The notes under the pieces are model-generated. The model had not been told where the DNA came from, ran no database searches, and saw nothing but the letters and a program-made list of their open reading frames with translations. A stretch of 64,000 nt of DNA from Pseudomonas solani. GTDB lineage: Bacteria; Pseudomonadota; Gammaproteobacteria; Pseudomonadales; Pseudomonadaceae. The stretch is from the NCBI RefSeq assembly GCF_026072635.1, contig NZ_AP023081.1, positions 1,634,501 to 1,698,500 of the forward strand. The letters run 5' to 3'. A program made the translations under genes and the position numbers. Shown here one piece after another: positions 7,004 through 15,492 of this stretch (positions are counted from its first letter, which is position 1; every line of letters starts with the position of its first letter).

Positions 7004-9700
7004 ATGAAAAGCCATCCCGATGCCGCCAGCCGTACGGTGGCCGAGGTTGTGACGCAGTTGCCAGTCCCTTCGCGGCTTGGCCTCATGCGTTTCGAGCGGC
7101 TCAACGAGGCCAGCTGGGCGCTGCTGTTCCTCGACCCCAATTGCGAACGCCAGATCGGCCTGCCGGCCACCGAGCTCTGTGCCTTGGTCGGCTCGCCCTA
7201 CGCCAGCCTGATGTCCCCCGAAGCGCGCTACCGCCTGCATGACGAAATCCAGCGTCAGCTGACCGGCAGCGCCAGCTACCAAGTGCAGTACGGCCTGCAC
7301 ACCCCCGACGGCGTGCGCACCATCCTCGAACTCGGCGAAGCCTTCCAGCAGCACGGCCGCAACCTGCTGCGCGGTTACCTGCTGCCGGTGGACGTCGACG
7401 ACCGTGAAGACGATGACCATCGCCTCAGCGAACTGGAAGCCCAGAACCAGCGCCTGAAAAGCTCCCTGGATCTCTACCAGCGCTCCCAGGAAGACCACCT
7501 GCAGCACCTGATCCGCTCCCGCGCGCAGCAGAGCCTGATCGTGCGCCTGGCCCGCCACCGCTACAGCCCCGGCGACTCGGCCCTGGAAGCGGCAAAGCTG
7601 ATCACCCAGGCCGCCTGCGAGGCCTACGAGGTCTCCCGCGCCTCCCTGTGGATGTTCGATGGCGACCTGCTGCGCGCCATCACCCTCTACCGGCGCGACC
7701 AGGACCACCACGAACACCCGGGCGCCATCGACGTCAGCCGCTACCCGCAGTACCTCGAAGCCCTGCACAGCGGCCGCGCCATCGACGCCCACAACGCCCA
7801 GCGTGACCCGCGCACCATCGAGCTGGTGGACGACTACCTCAAGCCCCAGGGTGTGGTCGCCCTGCTCGATGCCAGCGTGCGCATCGGTGGCGAGGTGGTC
7901 GGCGTGCTTTGCCTGGAACACACCGGCGGCCAGCGCGTCTGGCAGACCGATGAAATCGCCTTCGCCGGCGAGCTGGCCGACCAGTTCGCCCAGGTTCTGG
8001 TCAACCAGCAACGCCTCGACGCCACCAACGCCCTGCACCTGTTCCAGCGCGCCGTCGAACAGAGCGCCAGCGCCTTCCTGCTGGTGGACCGCGACGGCCT
8101 GGTGGAATACGTCAACCCCAGCTTCACCGCCATCACCCAGTACAGCTCCGACGAAGTCCACGGCCGCCGCCTCTCCGAGCTGCCGGCCCTGGAAAACCTC
8201 AGCGACCTGCTGTTCGACGCCCGCTCCAGCCTCACCACCAGCAACAGTTGGCAGGGCGAGTTCCGCAGCCGGCGCAAGAACCTCGAGCCGTACTGGGGCC
8301 AGCTGTCCATCTCCAAGGTGTTCGGCGAGAACGGCGAACTGACGCACTACATCGGCATCTACGAGGACGTCACCCACAACAAGCTGGCCCAGCAGCGCAT
8401 CGAGAAGCTGGCCTACACCGACAACCTCACCGGGCTGGGCAACCGTCCCTACTTCATCCGCAGCCTCGAAGAGCGCTTCCAGAGCGACCACGAGTCGCCC
8501 CTCTGCCTGCTGCTGGTGGACATCGACAACTTCAAGCGCATCAACGACAGCCTCGGCCACCAGACCGGCGACAAACTGCTGGTCAGCCTCGCCCGCCGGC
8601 TGCGCAACACCCTCGGCCAGGGCGACATCCTCGCGCGCTTCGCCAGCAACGAATTCGCCGTGCTGCTCGATGGCGCCGACCTGGAGAGCGGGCAGAAGAC
8701 CGCCGGGCAGATCCTCCACACCCTCGACAAGCCGCTGTTCGTCGACAACCAACTGATCAGCGTCACCGGCTCCCTGGGCCTGGCCTGCGCGCCCCAGCAT
8801 GGGCGTGATCCGCAGACCCTGATGAAGCACGCCGGCCTCGCCCTGCACAAGGCCAAGGCCAACGGCAAGCACCAGCTGCAACTGTTCACCGAAACCCTCA
8901 ACGCCGAGGCCAGCTACAAGCTGTTCGTCGAGAACAACCTGCGCCGCGCCCTGGCACAGAACGAGCTGGAAGTCTTCTACCAGCCCAAGCTGTGCCTCAA
9001 GTCCGGGCAACTGCTGGGCATGGAGGCGCTGCTGCGCTGGCAGCACCCGGAGCGCGGCATGATCCGCCCCGACCAGTTCATCAGCGTCGCCGAGGAAACC
9101 GGGATGATCATCCCCATCGGCAAATGGGTGATCCGCGAAGCCTGTCGCATGAGCCGGCGCCTCAGCGCCTCGGGCATGGGCGATGTGCAGGTGGCGATCA
9201 ACCTCTCGCCCAAGCAGTTCAGCGACCCGGACCTGGTGGGCTCCATCGCCGCCATCCTCCACGAGGAGCAACTGCCCCCGGGCCTGCTGGAACTGGAACT
9301 GACCGAAGGCCTGCTGCTGGAAGCCACCGACGACACCAAGCACCAGCTCAACCGTCTCAAGACCCTAGGCCTGACCCTGGCCATGGACGACTTCGGCACC
9401 GGCTACTCGTCCCTCAGCTACCTGAAGAAGTTCCCGATCGACGTCATCAAGATCGACCGCAGCTTCATCAAGGACATCCCCGACAACCAGGACGACATGG
9501 AAATCACCTCCGCGGTGATCGCCATGGCCCACAACCTCAAGCTCAAGGTCGTCGCCGAAGGCATCGAGAGCGCCTCCCAGCTGGCCTTCCTCCGCCGCCA
9601 GCGCTGCGACGTCGGCCAGGGCTACCTGTTCGACCAGCCCATTCCCGGGCACCTGCTGCTGGAAAGCCTGCGCCGCTACCCCTGCCGCCCGCAGCCCTGA
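7004..9700 (+). CDS. dipA: GAF-PAS-GGDEF-EAL cyclic-di-GMP signalling protein, DipA-type phosphodiesterase
   Basis: This 898-residue cytoplasmic protein has no membrane segment. It shows an N-terminal PAS-like region, a GAF domain (about 185-330), a PAS domain (about 345-455), a GGDEF domain (about 460-620) and an EAL domain (about 640-890). The GGDEF signature is degraded to ASNEF (547-551), so cyclase activity is not expected. The EAL domain keeps EALLRW (674-679), ELTEG, DDFGTGYSS (795-803), a KIDRSF segment and AEGIES, so it should hydrolyse c-di-GMP. Position between aceF and msrA and this domain order match PA5017 (DipA), a P. aeruginosa phosphodiesterase needed for biofilm dispersion. 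The ATG at 7004 lacks a strong ribosome-binding site. Confidence 0.92.
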   Translation: MKSHPDAASRTVAEVVTQLPVPSRLGLMRFERLNEASWALLFLDPNCERQIGLPATELCALVGSPYASLMSPEARYRLHDEIQRQLTGSASYQVQYGLHTPDGVRTILELGEAFQQHGRNLLRGYLLPVDVDDREDDDHRLSELEAQNQRLKSSLDLYQRSQEDHLQHLIRSRAQQSLIVRLARHRYSPGDSALEAAKLITQAACEAYEVSRASLWMFDGDLLRAITLYRRDQDHHEHPGAIDVSRYPQYLEALHSGRAIDAHNAQRDPRTIELVDDYLKPQGVVALLDASVRIGGEVVGVLCLEHTGGQRVWQTDEIAFAGELADQFAQVLVNQQRLDATNALHLFQRAVEQSASAFLLVDRDGLVEYVNPSFTAITQYSSDEVHGRRLSELPALENLSDLLFDARSSLTTSNSWQGEFRSRRKNLEPYWGQLSISKVFGENGELTHYIGIYEDVTHNKLAQQRIEKLAYTDNLTGLGNRPYFIRSLEERFQSDHESPLCLLLVDIDNFKRINDSLGHQTGDKLLVSLARRLRNTLGQGDILARFASNEFAVLLDGADLESGQKTAGQILHTLDKPLFVDNQLISVTGSLGLACAPQHGRDPQTLMKHAGLALHKAKANGKHQLQLFTETLNAEASYKLFVENNLRRALAQNELEVFYQPKLCLKSGQLLGMEALLRWQHPERGMIRPDQFISVAEETGMIIPIGKWVIREACRMSRRLSASGMGDVQVAINLSPKQFSDPDLVGSIAAILHEEQLPPGLLELELTEGLLLEATDDTKHQLNRLKTLGLTLAMDDFGTGYSSLSYLKKFPIDVIKIDRSFIKDIPDNQDDMEITSAVIAMAHNLKLKVVAEGIESASQLAFLRRQRCDVGQGYLFDQPIPGHLLLESLRRYPCRPQP

Positions 9701-9784
9701 GCCCCGAGCCCCAAGCCCCAAGCCTGCTGTAACATCGGCCATTCCCGCAGGTCTATCGACCAGCCACCCAATCAGGAGAACGCC

Positions 9785-10432
9785 ATGGTCCTGCGCTCGC
9801 AGATCCTCGCTCACAAAATCGAGCTGCCCACGGCGGCACAGGCGCTGCCCGGCCGTGAATCGCCGATGCCGGTGCCCGACGCCCACTTCGTCAACGGCCG
9901 CCCGCTGCAAGCCCCCTTCCCCGCCCACCTGCAACAGGCGGTGTTCGGCCTCGGCTGCTTCTGGGGCGCCGAGCGGCGTTTCTGGCAACAGGAAGGCGTC
10001 TGGTCCACCGCGGTCGGCTACGCCGGCGGCCACACCCCGAACCCGACCTACGACGAAGTCTGCTCCGGCCTCACCGGGCATACCGAAGTGGTGCTGGTGG
10101 TGTTCGACCCGCAGGTGATCAGCTACGAGAAGCTGCTCTCGGTATTCTGGGAAGCCCACAACCCGACCCAGGGCATGCGCCAGGGCAACGACATCGGCAC
10201 CCAGTACCGCTCGGCCATCTACTGCAGCGACGCCGCCCAGCTGGAAGCCGCCAAGGCCAGCGAAGCCCGCTTCCAGGCCGAACTGAGCAACTCAGGCTTC
10301 GGCGCCATCACCACCGAAATCGACGAAGCCCCGACCTTCTACTACGCCGAGGCGTATCACCAGCAGTACCTGGCGAAGAATCCGGGGGGTTATTGCGGGT
10401 TGGGGGGGACGGGCGTGTGTATGCCGCTTTAG
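9785..10432 (+). CDS. msrA: Peptide-methionine (S)-S-oxide reductase
   Basis: MsrA reduces methionine-S-sulfoxide in proteins and repairs oxidative damage. The 215-residue protein has the catalytic motif GCFWGAERRFW with Cys58 as nucleophile. The resolving cysteines lie in the C-terminal tail at C204 and C212, the classic three-cysteine arrangement. ATG at 9785 follows AGGAGAACGCC. It is a separate unit downstream of dipA. The 3' flank runs straight into a 7-bp tandem repeat array shared with the convergent rlmJ gene. Confidence 0.97.
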   Translation: MVLRSQILAHKIELPTAAQALPGRESPMPVPDAHFVNGRPLQAPFPAHLQQAVFGLGCFWGAERRFWQQEGVWSTAVGYAGGHTPNPTYDEVCSGLTGHTEVVLVVFDPQVISYEKLLSVFWEAHNPTQGMRQGNDIGTQYRSAIYCSDAAQLEAAKASEARFQAELSNSGFGAITTEIDEAPTFYYAEAYHQQYLAKNPGGYCGLGGTGVCMPL

Positions 10433-10480
10433 AGCTTGAAGCGGGAAGCTTGAAGCTGGAAGAAGGAGCGCCGGCCTGAG

Positions 10481-10574
10481 GCTTCCGGCTTCCGGCTTCC
10501 GGCTTCCGGCTTCCGGCTTCAAGCTTCAAGCTTCAAGCTTCAAGCTTCAAGCTTCAAGCTTCAAGCTTCAAGCT
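10481..10574. repeat. Heptanucleotide tandem repeat array, (GCTTCCG)5 (GCTTCAA)8
   Basis: Five perfect copies of GCTTCCG (10481-10515) are followed by eight perfect copies of GCTTCAA (10516-10571) and a partial GCT. Looser copies (GAGCTTGAAGCGGGAAGCTTGAAGC-like) stand in opposite orientation at 10432-10462, so the transcript could fold back on itself. The array fills the gap between convergent msrA and rlmJ and ends one base before the rlmJ stop codon. Related heptamers occur at 27679, 49381 and 51024. Confidence 0.97.
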
Positions 10575-10575
10575 A

Positions 10576-11415
10576 TCAACTGTCCGCAATAATCCAATCC
10601 AACCGCCAGCCACCCTGACTCTGCGCAAGCTTTTCGCTCAGCCAGGGCAGCAGTTGGCGCAGTTCCTCTTCCAGTCCCCATGGCGGGTTGGCGATGGCCA
10701 GGCCCGAACCGTTGAGGCCGAGGGCGTTGTCCGCCGGGTGCACCATCAGTTCCACGCGCAGCAGCTTGGGCGCCCCGGAGGCTTCCAGGCCCTGGTAGAA
10801 GCGCTTGAGCTGGCGCTGGTCTTTGATCGGGTACCAGATCGCCACGACTGTCTGGCGCATGCGGCCGATGGCTTCCTTCAGTGCGGTGACGCAGCGCTCC
10901 AGCTCGTCGGCTTTCTCGAAGGGCGGGTCGATCAGCATCAACGCGCGCTTCTCGGCGGTGGGCAGCAGGGCGCGGGGCAGGTGCCAGCCTTCGCCCAGGT
11001 GCACGGCAACGCGGCGGTCGCCGGCCATGTTCTCCTTCAGCGCCTGGCCGTCTTCCGGGTGCTTTTCGTTCAGGTGCAGGCGGTCCTGCGGGCGGGTCAG
11101 CTGGCGTGCCAGCTCCGGCGAACCGGGGTAGTGGCGCAGCGCGCCATCGGGGTTCAGGGCGTGGAGCACGCCGAGGTAGTCCACCATCAGTTCCGGCAGG
11201 TCGGGCTGGCCCCAGAGCCGGCCGATGCCCTCCTCCCATTCCCCGGTGCGGTTGGCCTGGTCGCCGGCCAGGTCGTAGAGGCCGACGCCGGCGTGGCTGT
11301 CGAGGTAGGCGAAGGGCGCCTCCTTGCGTGACAGCAGGGCGATCAGGCGGGCCAGGGTCAGGTGTTTGAGCACATCGGCGTGGTTGCCGGCATGGAAGGC
11401 GTGACGGTAGTTCAT
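10576..11415 (-). CDS. rlmJ: 23S rRNA (adenine(2030)-N(6))-methyltransferase
   Basis: The 279-residue protein begins MNYRHAFHAGNHADVLKHL, the conserved N-terminus of RlmJ (E. coli protein 280 residues). It has the N6-adenine methyltransferase motif IV as DPPF (163-166) and a SAM-binding LDSHAGVGLYDL segment near residue 38. It methylates A2030 of 23S rRNA in the cytoplasm. The stop codon abuts a heptamer repeat array. It is divergent from the acyl-CoA dehydrogenase gene, with 139 bp between them. Confidence 0.95.
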   Translation of the reverse strand: MNYRHAFHAGNHADVLKHLTLARLIALLSRKEAPFAYLDSHAGVGLYDLAGDQANRTGEWEEGIGRLWGQPDLPELMVDYLGVLHALNPDGALRHYPGSPELARQLTRPQDRLHLNEKHPEDGQALKENMAGDRRVAVHLGEGWHLPRALLPTAEKRALMLIDPPFEKADELERCVTALKEAIGRMRQTVVAIWYPIKDQRQLKRFYQGLEASGAPKLLRVELMVHPADNALGLNGSGLAIANPPWGLEEELRQLLPWLSEKLAQSQGGWRLDWIIADS

Positions 11416-11554
11416 GGTGTGGGAATCCTCGCGAGGCGCGCAGTTTACCAGCCGCGACGCTGGCCGGGTTTTGCCGCTTTATCACCCTTATGGATGTTGC
11501 TAGGCGACCTTCATTCACCGATCTAGACTCCGGCCATCCAACCGGAGATCCGAC

Positions 11555-13357
11555 ATGTCCGAGACCCTGCTCAGTTCCCGCAACCTGGCCTTCGAACTCT
11601 ACGAAGTGCTGGACGCCGAAGCCCTGACCCAGCGCGAGCGCTTCGCCGATCACAACCGCGAAACCTTCGACGCCGCCATCGGCACCGCCCGCAGCATCGC
11701 CGAGAAATACTTCGCCCCGCACAACCGCAAGGGCGACGAGAACGAGCCGGAGTACCACAACGGCGCCGCCACGCTGATCCCGGAAGTGAAGCCCGCCGTC
11801 GACGCCTTCCTCGAGGCCGGCTTCCTCAACGCCACCCGCAGCTTCGAGCAGGGCGGCATGCAACTGCCCACGCTGCTGTCCCAGGCCTGCTTCGCCCACT
11901 TCCAGTCGGCCAACGTCGGCAGCTCCGCCTACCCCTTCCTGACCATGGGCGCGGCCAACCTGATCGAGAGCTTCGGCAGCGACGAACAGAAGCAGCGCTT
12001 CCTGCAGCCGATGATCGACGGCAAGTTCTTCGGCACCATGGCGCTCACCGAGCCCCACGCCGGCTCCTCGCTGTCGGACATCCGCACCCGCGCCGAACCG
12101 GCCGGTGACGGCACCTACCGCATCAAGGGCAACAAGATCTTCATCTCCGGCGGCGACCACCCGCTGTCGGACAACATCGTGCACATGGTGCTGGCCAAGC
12201 TGCCGGACGCCCCCGCCGGGGTCAAAGGCATCTCGCTGTTCATCGTGCCCAAGTTCCTGGTCAACGACGACGGCTCCCTCGGCAAGCGCAACGACGTGAT
12301 CCTCGCCGGCCTGTTCCACAAGATGGGCTACCGCGGTACCACCTCCACCGCCTTGAACTTCGGCGACAACGGCGACTGCGTCGGCTACCTGGTGGGCAAG
12401 CCCCACGCCGGCCTGTCCTACATGTTCCAGATGATGAACGAGGCACGCATCGGCGTCGGCATGGGCGCGGTGATGCTCGGCTACGCCGGCTACCTCTACT
12501 CCCTGGAATACGCCCGCGAGCGCCCCCAGGGCCGCCTGCCCGACGGCAAGGACCCGACCAGCGCCCAGGTGGCGATCATCGAGCACGCCGATGTGCGCCG
12601 CATGCTGCTGACCCAGAAGGCCTATGTGGAAGGCGCCTTCGACCTCGGCCTGTACTCGGCCCGCCTGTTCGACGACACCCAGACCCTCGCCACCGAGGAG
12701 GAGCGCAAGCAGGCCCACGAACTGCTCGACCTGCTCACCCCCATCGTCAAATCCTGGCCCTCGGAGTTCTGCCTCAAGGCCAACGAACTGGCGGTGCAGA
12801 TCCTCGGCGGCCACGGCTACACCCGCGAATACCCGGTGGAGCAGTACTACCGCGACAACCGCCTCAACCCCATCCATGAAGGCACCCACGGCATCCAGTC
12901 CCTGGACCTGCTGGGCCGCAAGGTGGCGCAGAACAACGGTGCCGGCCTCAAGCAGCTGACCCGCCTGATCAACGACACCTGCCAGCGCGCCAGCGTCCAC
13001 GGTTCCCTCGACGCCCTGCGCCAGCCGCTGGAGCAACTGGTGTCGCGCCTCTCCGCCGTGACCCTGGCCCTGCTCGGCGACCTGATGCAGGGCAAGGTCA
13101 ACCAGGCCCTGGCCAACTCCGCGCTCTACCTCAACGCTTTCGGCCACGCGGTCATCGGCTGGCGCTGGCTGGAACAGGCGATCCGCGCCGAAGAAGGCCT
13201 GGCCCGTGGCAACGCCGCCGACGCCGACTTCTACAAGGGCAAGCTGCAGGCCGCGCGCTACTTCCTCACCTGGGAAGTGCCGGGCGTGCACCACGCCCTG
13301 GCCATTCTCGAAGCCCGCGACGACACCTGCCTGGAAATGCGCGACGCCTGGTTCTGA
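11555..13357 (+). CDS. Acyl-CoA dehydrogenase family protein (large, about 600 residues)
   Basis: A FAD-dependent acyl-CoA dehydrogenase of 600 residues, longer than the ordinary 380-residue family because of an N-terminal extension and an additional C-terminal domain (from about 470). Family marks include MALTEPHAGSSLSDI (FAD/substrate binding), GHGYTREYPVEQYYRD and NPIHEGTHGIQ, whose glutamate is the expected catalytic base. This size class includes the DmdC-like and FadE-like enzymes of Pseudomonas. The exact acyl substrate cannot be read from sequence. ATG 11555 follows CCGGAGATCCGAC. The position corresponds to PA5020. Confidence 0.93.
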   Translation: MSETLLSSRNLAFELYEVLDAEALTQRERFADHNRETFDAAIGTARSIAEKYFAPHNRKGDENEPEYHNGAATLIPEVKPAVDAFLEAGFLNATRSFEQGGMQLPTLLSQACFAHFQSANVGSSAYPFLTMGAANLIESFGSDEQKQRFLQPMIDGKFFGTMALTEPHAGSSLSDIRTRAEPAGDGTYRIKGNKIFISGGDHPLSDNIVHMVLAKLPDAPAGVKGISLFIVPKFLVNDDGSLGKRNDVILAGLFHKMGYRGTTSTALNFGDNGDCVGYLVGKPHAGLSYMFQMMNEARIGVGMGAVMLGYAGYLYSLEYARERPQGRLPDGKDPTSAQVAIIEHADVRRMLLTQKAYVEGAFDLGLYSARLFDDTQTLATEEERKQAHELLDLLTPIVKSWPSEFCLKANELAVQILGGHGYTREYPVEQYYRDNRLNPIHEGTHGIQSLDLLGRKVAQNNGAGLKQLTRLINDTCQRASVHGSLDALRQPLEQLVSRLSAVTLALLGDLMQGKVNQALANSALYLNAFGHAVIGWRWLEQAIRAEEGLARGNAADADFYKGKLQAARYFLTWEVPGVHHALAILEARDDTCLEMRDAWF

Positions 13358-13380
13358 TTTCAACTTTTCAGGGTTTCCCT

Positions 13381-13407
13381 GCCCCGCGCACATGCGGGGC
13401 TTTTTTT
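13381..13407 (+). terminator. Rho-independent terminator after the acyl-CoA dehydrogenase gene
   Basis: GCCCCGC (13381-13387) and GCGGGGC (13394-13400) form a 7-bp stem with a 6-nt loop, followed by seven T. The remaining gap to the antiporter gene (13408-13664) has no gene. It holds an imperfect inverted repeat GCATGC...GCATGC at 13602-13618 and a possible weak promoter (TTGCGG at 13564, TAGAAT at 13589). Confidence 0.92.
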
Positions 13408-13664
13408 GCCTGCGAATCGGCCAGTCCACCGATGACCGGCTCGGCACCGGCATTCCCCGGATCGTCAAATCGACCTCGGACAATATCCTGACCACCTGGT
13501 CGAATCCGTGAACACAGGCTTCGGCCCTGTTCAAAAAACCTGTGGATTTATGCCGATCAGCGCTTGCGGCGCGTTGCGGGTAGCAGGTTAGAATCCAGCT
13601 GGCATGCACACTGCATGCATCCCTCCAGCGTCACCCCCGACATCATTGCCAGGAGCTTCAATAC

Positions 13665-15413
13665 GTGGATGCAGCCACCATCAATAGCCTGTTCCTGATC
13701 GGCGCGTTGCTGGTCGGCGCAAGCATTCTGGTGAGCTCGGTTTCCTCGCGCCTGGGCATCCCCATCCTGGTCATCATCCTGGCCGTGGGCATGGTCGCCG
13801 GCATCGATGGCCCGGGCGGCATCGGCTTCAGCAACTACCCGCTGGCCTACCTGGTGGGCAACCTGGCGCTGGCCATCATTCTCCTCGACGGCGGCCTGCG
13901 CACACGGGTCTCCAGCTTCCGCGTGGCCTTGTGGCCGGCGCTGTCGCTGGCCACGGTCGGCGTCTTGATCACCACCGGGCTGACCGGCATGGCCGCGGCC
14001 TGGCTGTTCAATCTCGACATCATGCAGGGCCTGCTGATCGGCGCCATCGTCGGCTCCACCGACGCCGCGGCGGTGTTCTCCCTGCTCGGCGGCAAGGGCC
14101 TCAACGAACGGGTCACCGCCACCCTGGAGATCGAGTCCGGCAGCAACGACCCGATGGCGGTGTTCCTCACCGTCACCCTGATCGACATGCTGGCCAAGGG
14201 GCAGAGCGAAATCAGCCTGTCCTTCCTCGGCCACCTGGTCAGCGAGTTCGGCATCGGCGCCCTGCTCGGCCTCGGCGGCGGCTGGCTGCTGCTGCAACTG
14301 ATCAACCGCATCAACCTGCCCAACGGCCTCTACCCGCTGCTGGTGGTGAGCGGCGGCCTGCTGGTGTTCGCCCTCACCAACTTCCTGCACGGCAGCGGCA
14401 TCCTCGCCGCCTACCTCTGCGGGCTGGTGCTGGGCAACCGCCCGATCCGCTCGCGCCACAGCATCCTGCATATGCTCGACGGCATGGCCTGGCTGGCGCA
14501 GATCGGCATGTTCCTGGTGCTGGGCCTGCTCGTCACGCCCCACGACCTGCTGCCCATCGCCCTGCCCGCCCTGGGCCTGGCGCTGTGGATGATCCTCTTC
14601 GCCCGCCCGCTGTCGGTGATGATCGGGCTGATCCCCTTCCGCGCCTTCCATGACCGCGAAAAGGCCTTCATCGCCTGGGTCGGCCTGCGCGGCGCGGTGC
14701 CCATCATCCTCGCGGTGTTCCCGATGATGGCCGGCCTGCCCCACTCGCAGCTGTACTTCAACCTGGCGTTCTTCATCGTCCTCGTCTCCCTGCTGCTGCA
14801 GGGCGCCAGCCTGCCGCTGGCGGCCAAGCTGCTGCGGGTGACGGTACCGCCGGAGCCGGCGCCCATCTCCCGCGCCGGGCTGGAGATCCACCCCACCAGC
14901 GAGTGGGAGCTGTTCGTCTACCGCCTGGGCGCGGAGAAGTGGTGCATCGGCGCCGCCCTGCGCGAACTGAAGATGCCCGAAGGCACCCGCATCGCCGCGC
15001 TGTTCCGGGGCACCGAACTGCTCCACCCTTCGGGCAGTACCGTGCTGGAGGCGGGCGACATCCTCTGCGTGGTCGGCCACGAGCACGACCTCTCCGCCCT
15101 CGGCAAACTGTTCAGCCAGGCGCCCCAGCGCGGCCTCGACCTGCGCTTCTTCGGCGACTTCGTCCTCGAAGGCGATGCCCAGCTCTCCGCCGTCGCCTCG
15201 CTCTACGGCCTCAAGCTGGAGAACATCGACGGCACCCAGCCCCTGGGGCGCTTCATCTCCCACGAGATCGGCGGCGAACCCATCGTCGGCGACCAGGTGG
15301 AGTGGAACGGCCTGACCTGGACCGTCGCCCTGATGGAAGGGAACAAGGTGCGCAAGGTGGGCGTCAAATTCCCCGAAGGTCACGGGCGCCCAGGCCCCGG
15401 ACTGTTCCTCTGA
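13665..15413 (+). CDS. Potassium/proton antiporter, NhaP2/CvrA type (CPA1 family)
   Basis: The 582-residue protein is close in length to E. coli CvrA (578). About 12 hydrophobic segments fill residues 1-390, with the exchanger motifs GSTDAAAVFSLL and ESGSNDPMAVF that carry the ion-binding acidic residues. A TrkA-C (RCK_C) domain (about 400-485) and a CorC/HlyC-type C-terminal domain follow, which would sense nucleotides or ions in the cytoplasm. The start is a GTG at 13665 with AGGAG 9 nt upstream. The protein is an inner-membrane K+ or Na+ exporter driven by proton entry. Its ortholog position is PA5021. Confidence 0.93.
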   Translation: MDAATINSLFLIGALLVGASILVSSVSSRLGIPILVIILAVGMVAGIDGPGGIGFSNYPLAYLVGNLALAIILLDGGLRTRVSSFRVALWPALSLATVGVLITTGLTGMAAAWLFNLDIMQGLLIGAIVGSTDAAAVFSLLGGKGLNERVTATLEIESGSNDPMAVFLTVTLIDMLAKGQSEISLSFLGHLVSEFGIGALLGLGGGWLLLQLINRINLPNGLYPLLVVSGGLLVFALTNFLHGSGILAAYLCGLVLGNRPIRSRHSILHMLDGMAWLAQIGMFLVLGLLVTPHDLLPIALPALGLALWMILFARPLSVMIGLIPFRAFHDREKAFIAWVGLRGAVPIILAVFPMMAGLPHSQLYFNLAFFIVLVSLLLQGASLPLAAKLLRVTVPPEPAPISRAGLEIHPTSEWELFVYRLGAEKWCIGAALRELKMPEGTRIAALFRGTELLHPSGSTVLEAGDILCVVGHEHDLSALGKLFSQAPQRGLDLRFFGDFVLEGDAQLSAVASLYGLKLENIDGTQPLGRFISHEIGGEPIVGDQVEWNGLTWTVALMEGNKVRKVGVKFPEGHGRPGPGLFL

Positions 15414-15492
15414 AGGCGCGGCACGTCCCACCACGGGCGCCGCGCCTGGCATATCATTAACCGCACTTTTTCCAGAGCCGCCCCCAGCGACC

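Noticed and set aside
6395..9343. 982-codon minus-strand frame
   Set aside because: Only its last 176 codons (from 6925) look like a protein with a signal peptide; the rest is antisense to dipA.
10481..10574. CRISPR-like repeats
   Set aside because: The units are 7 bp with no spacers, and no cas genes are nearby.
10568..13609. 1013-codon minus-strand frame
   Set aside because: It crosses rlmJ in the wrong frame and the antisense of the acyl-CoA dehydrogenase gene; the true rlmJ frame is 10576-11415.
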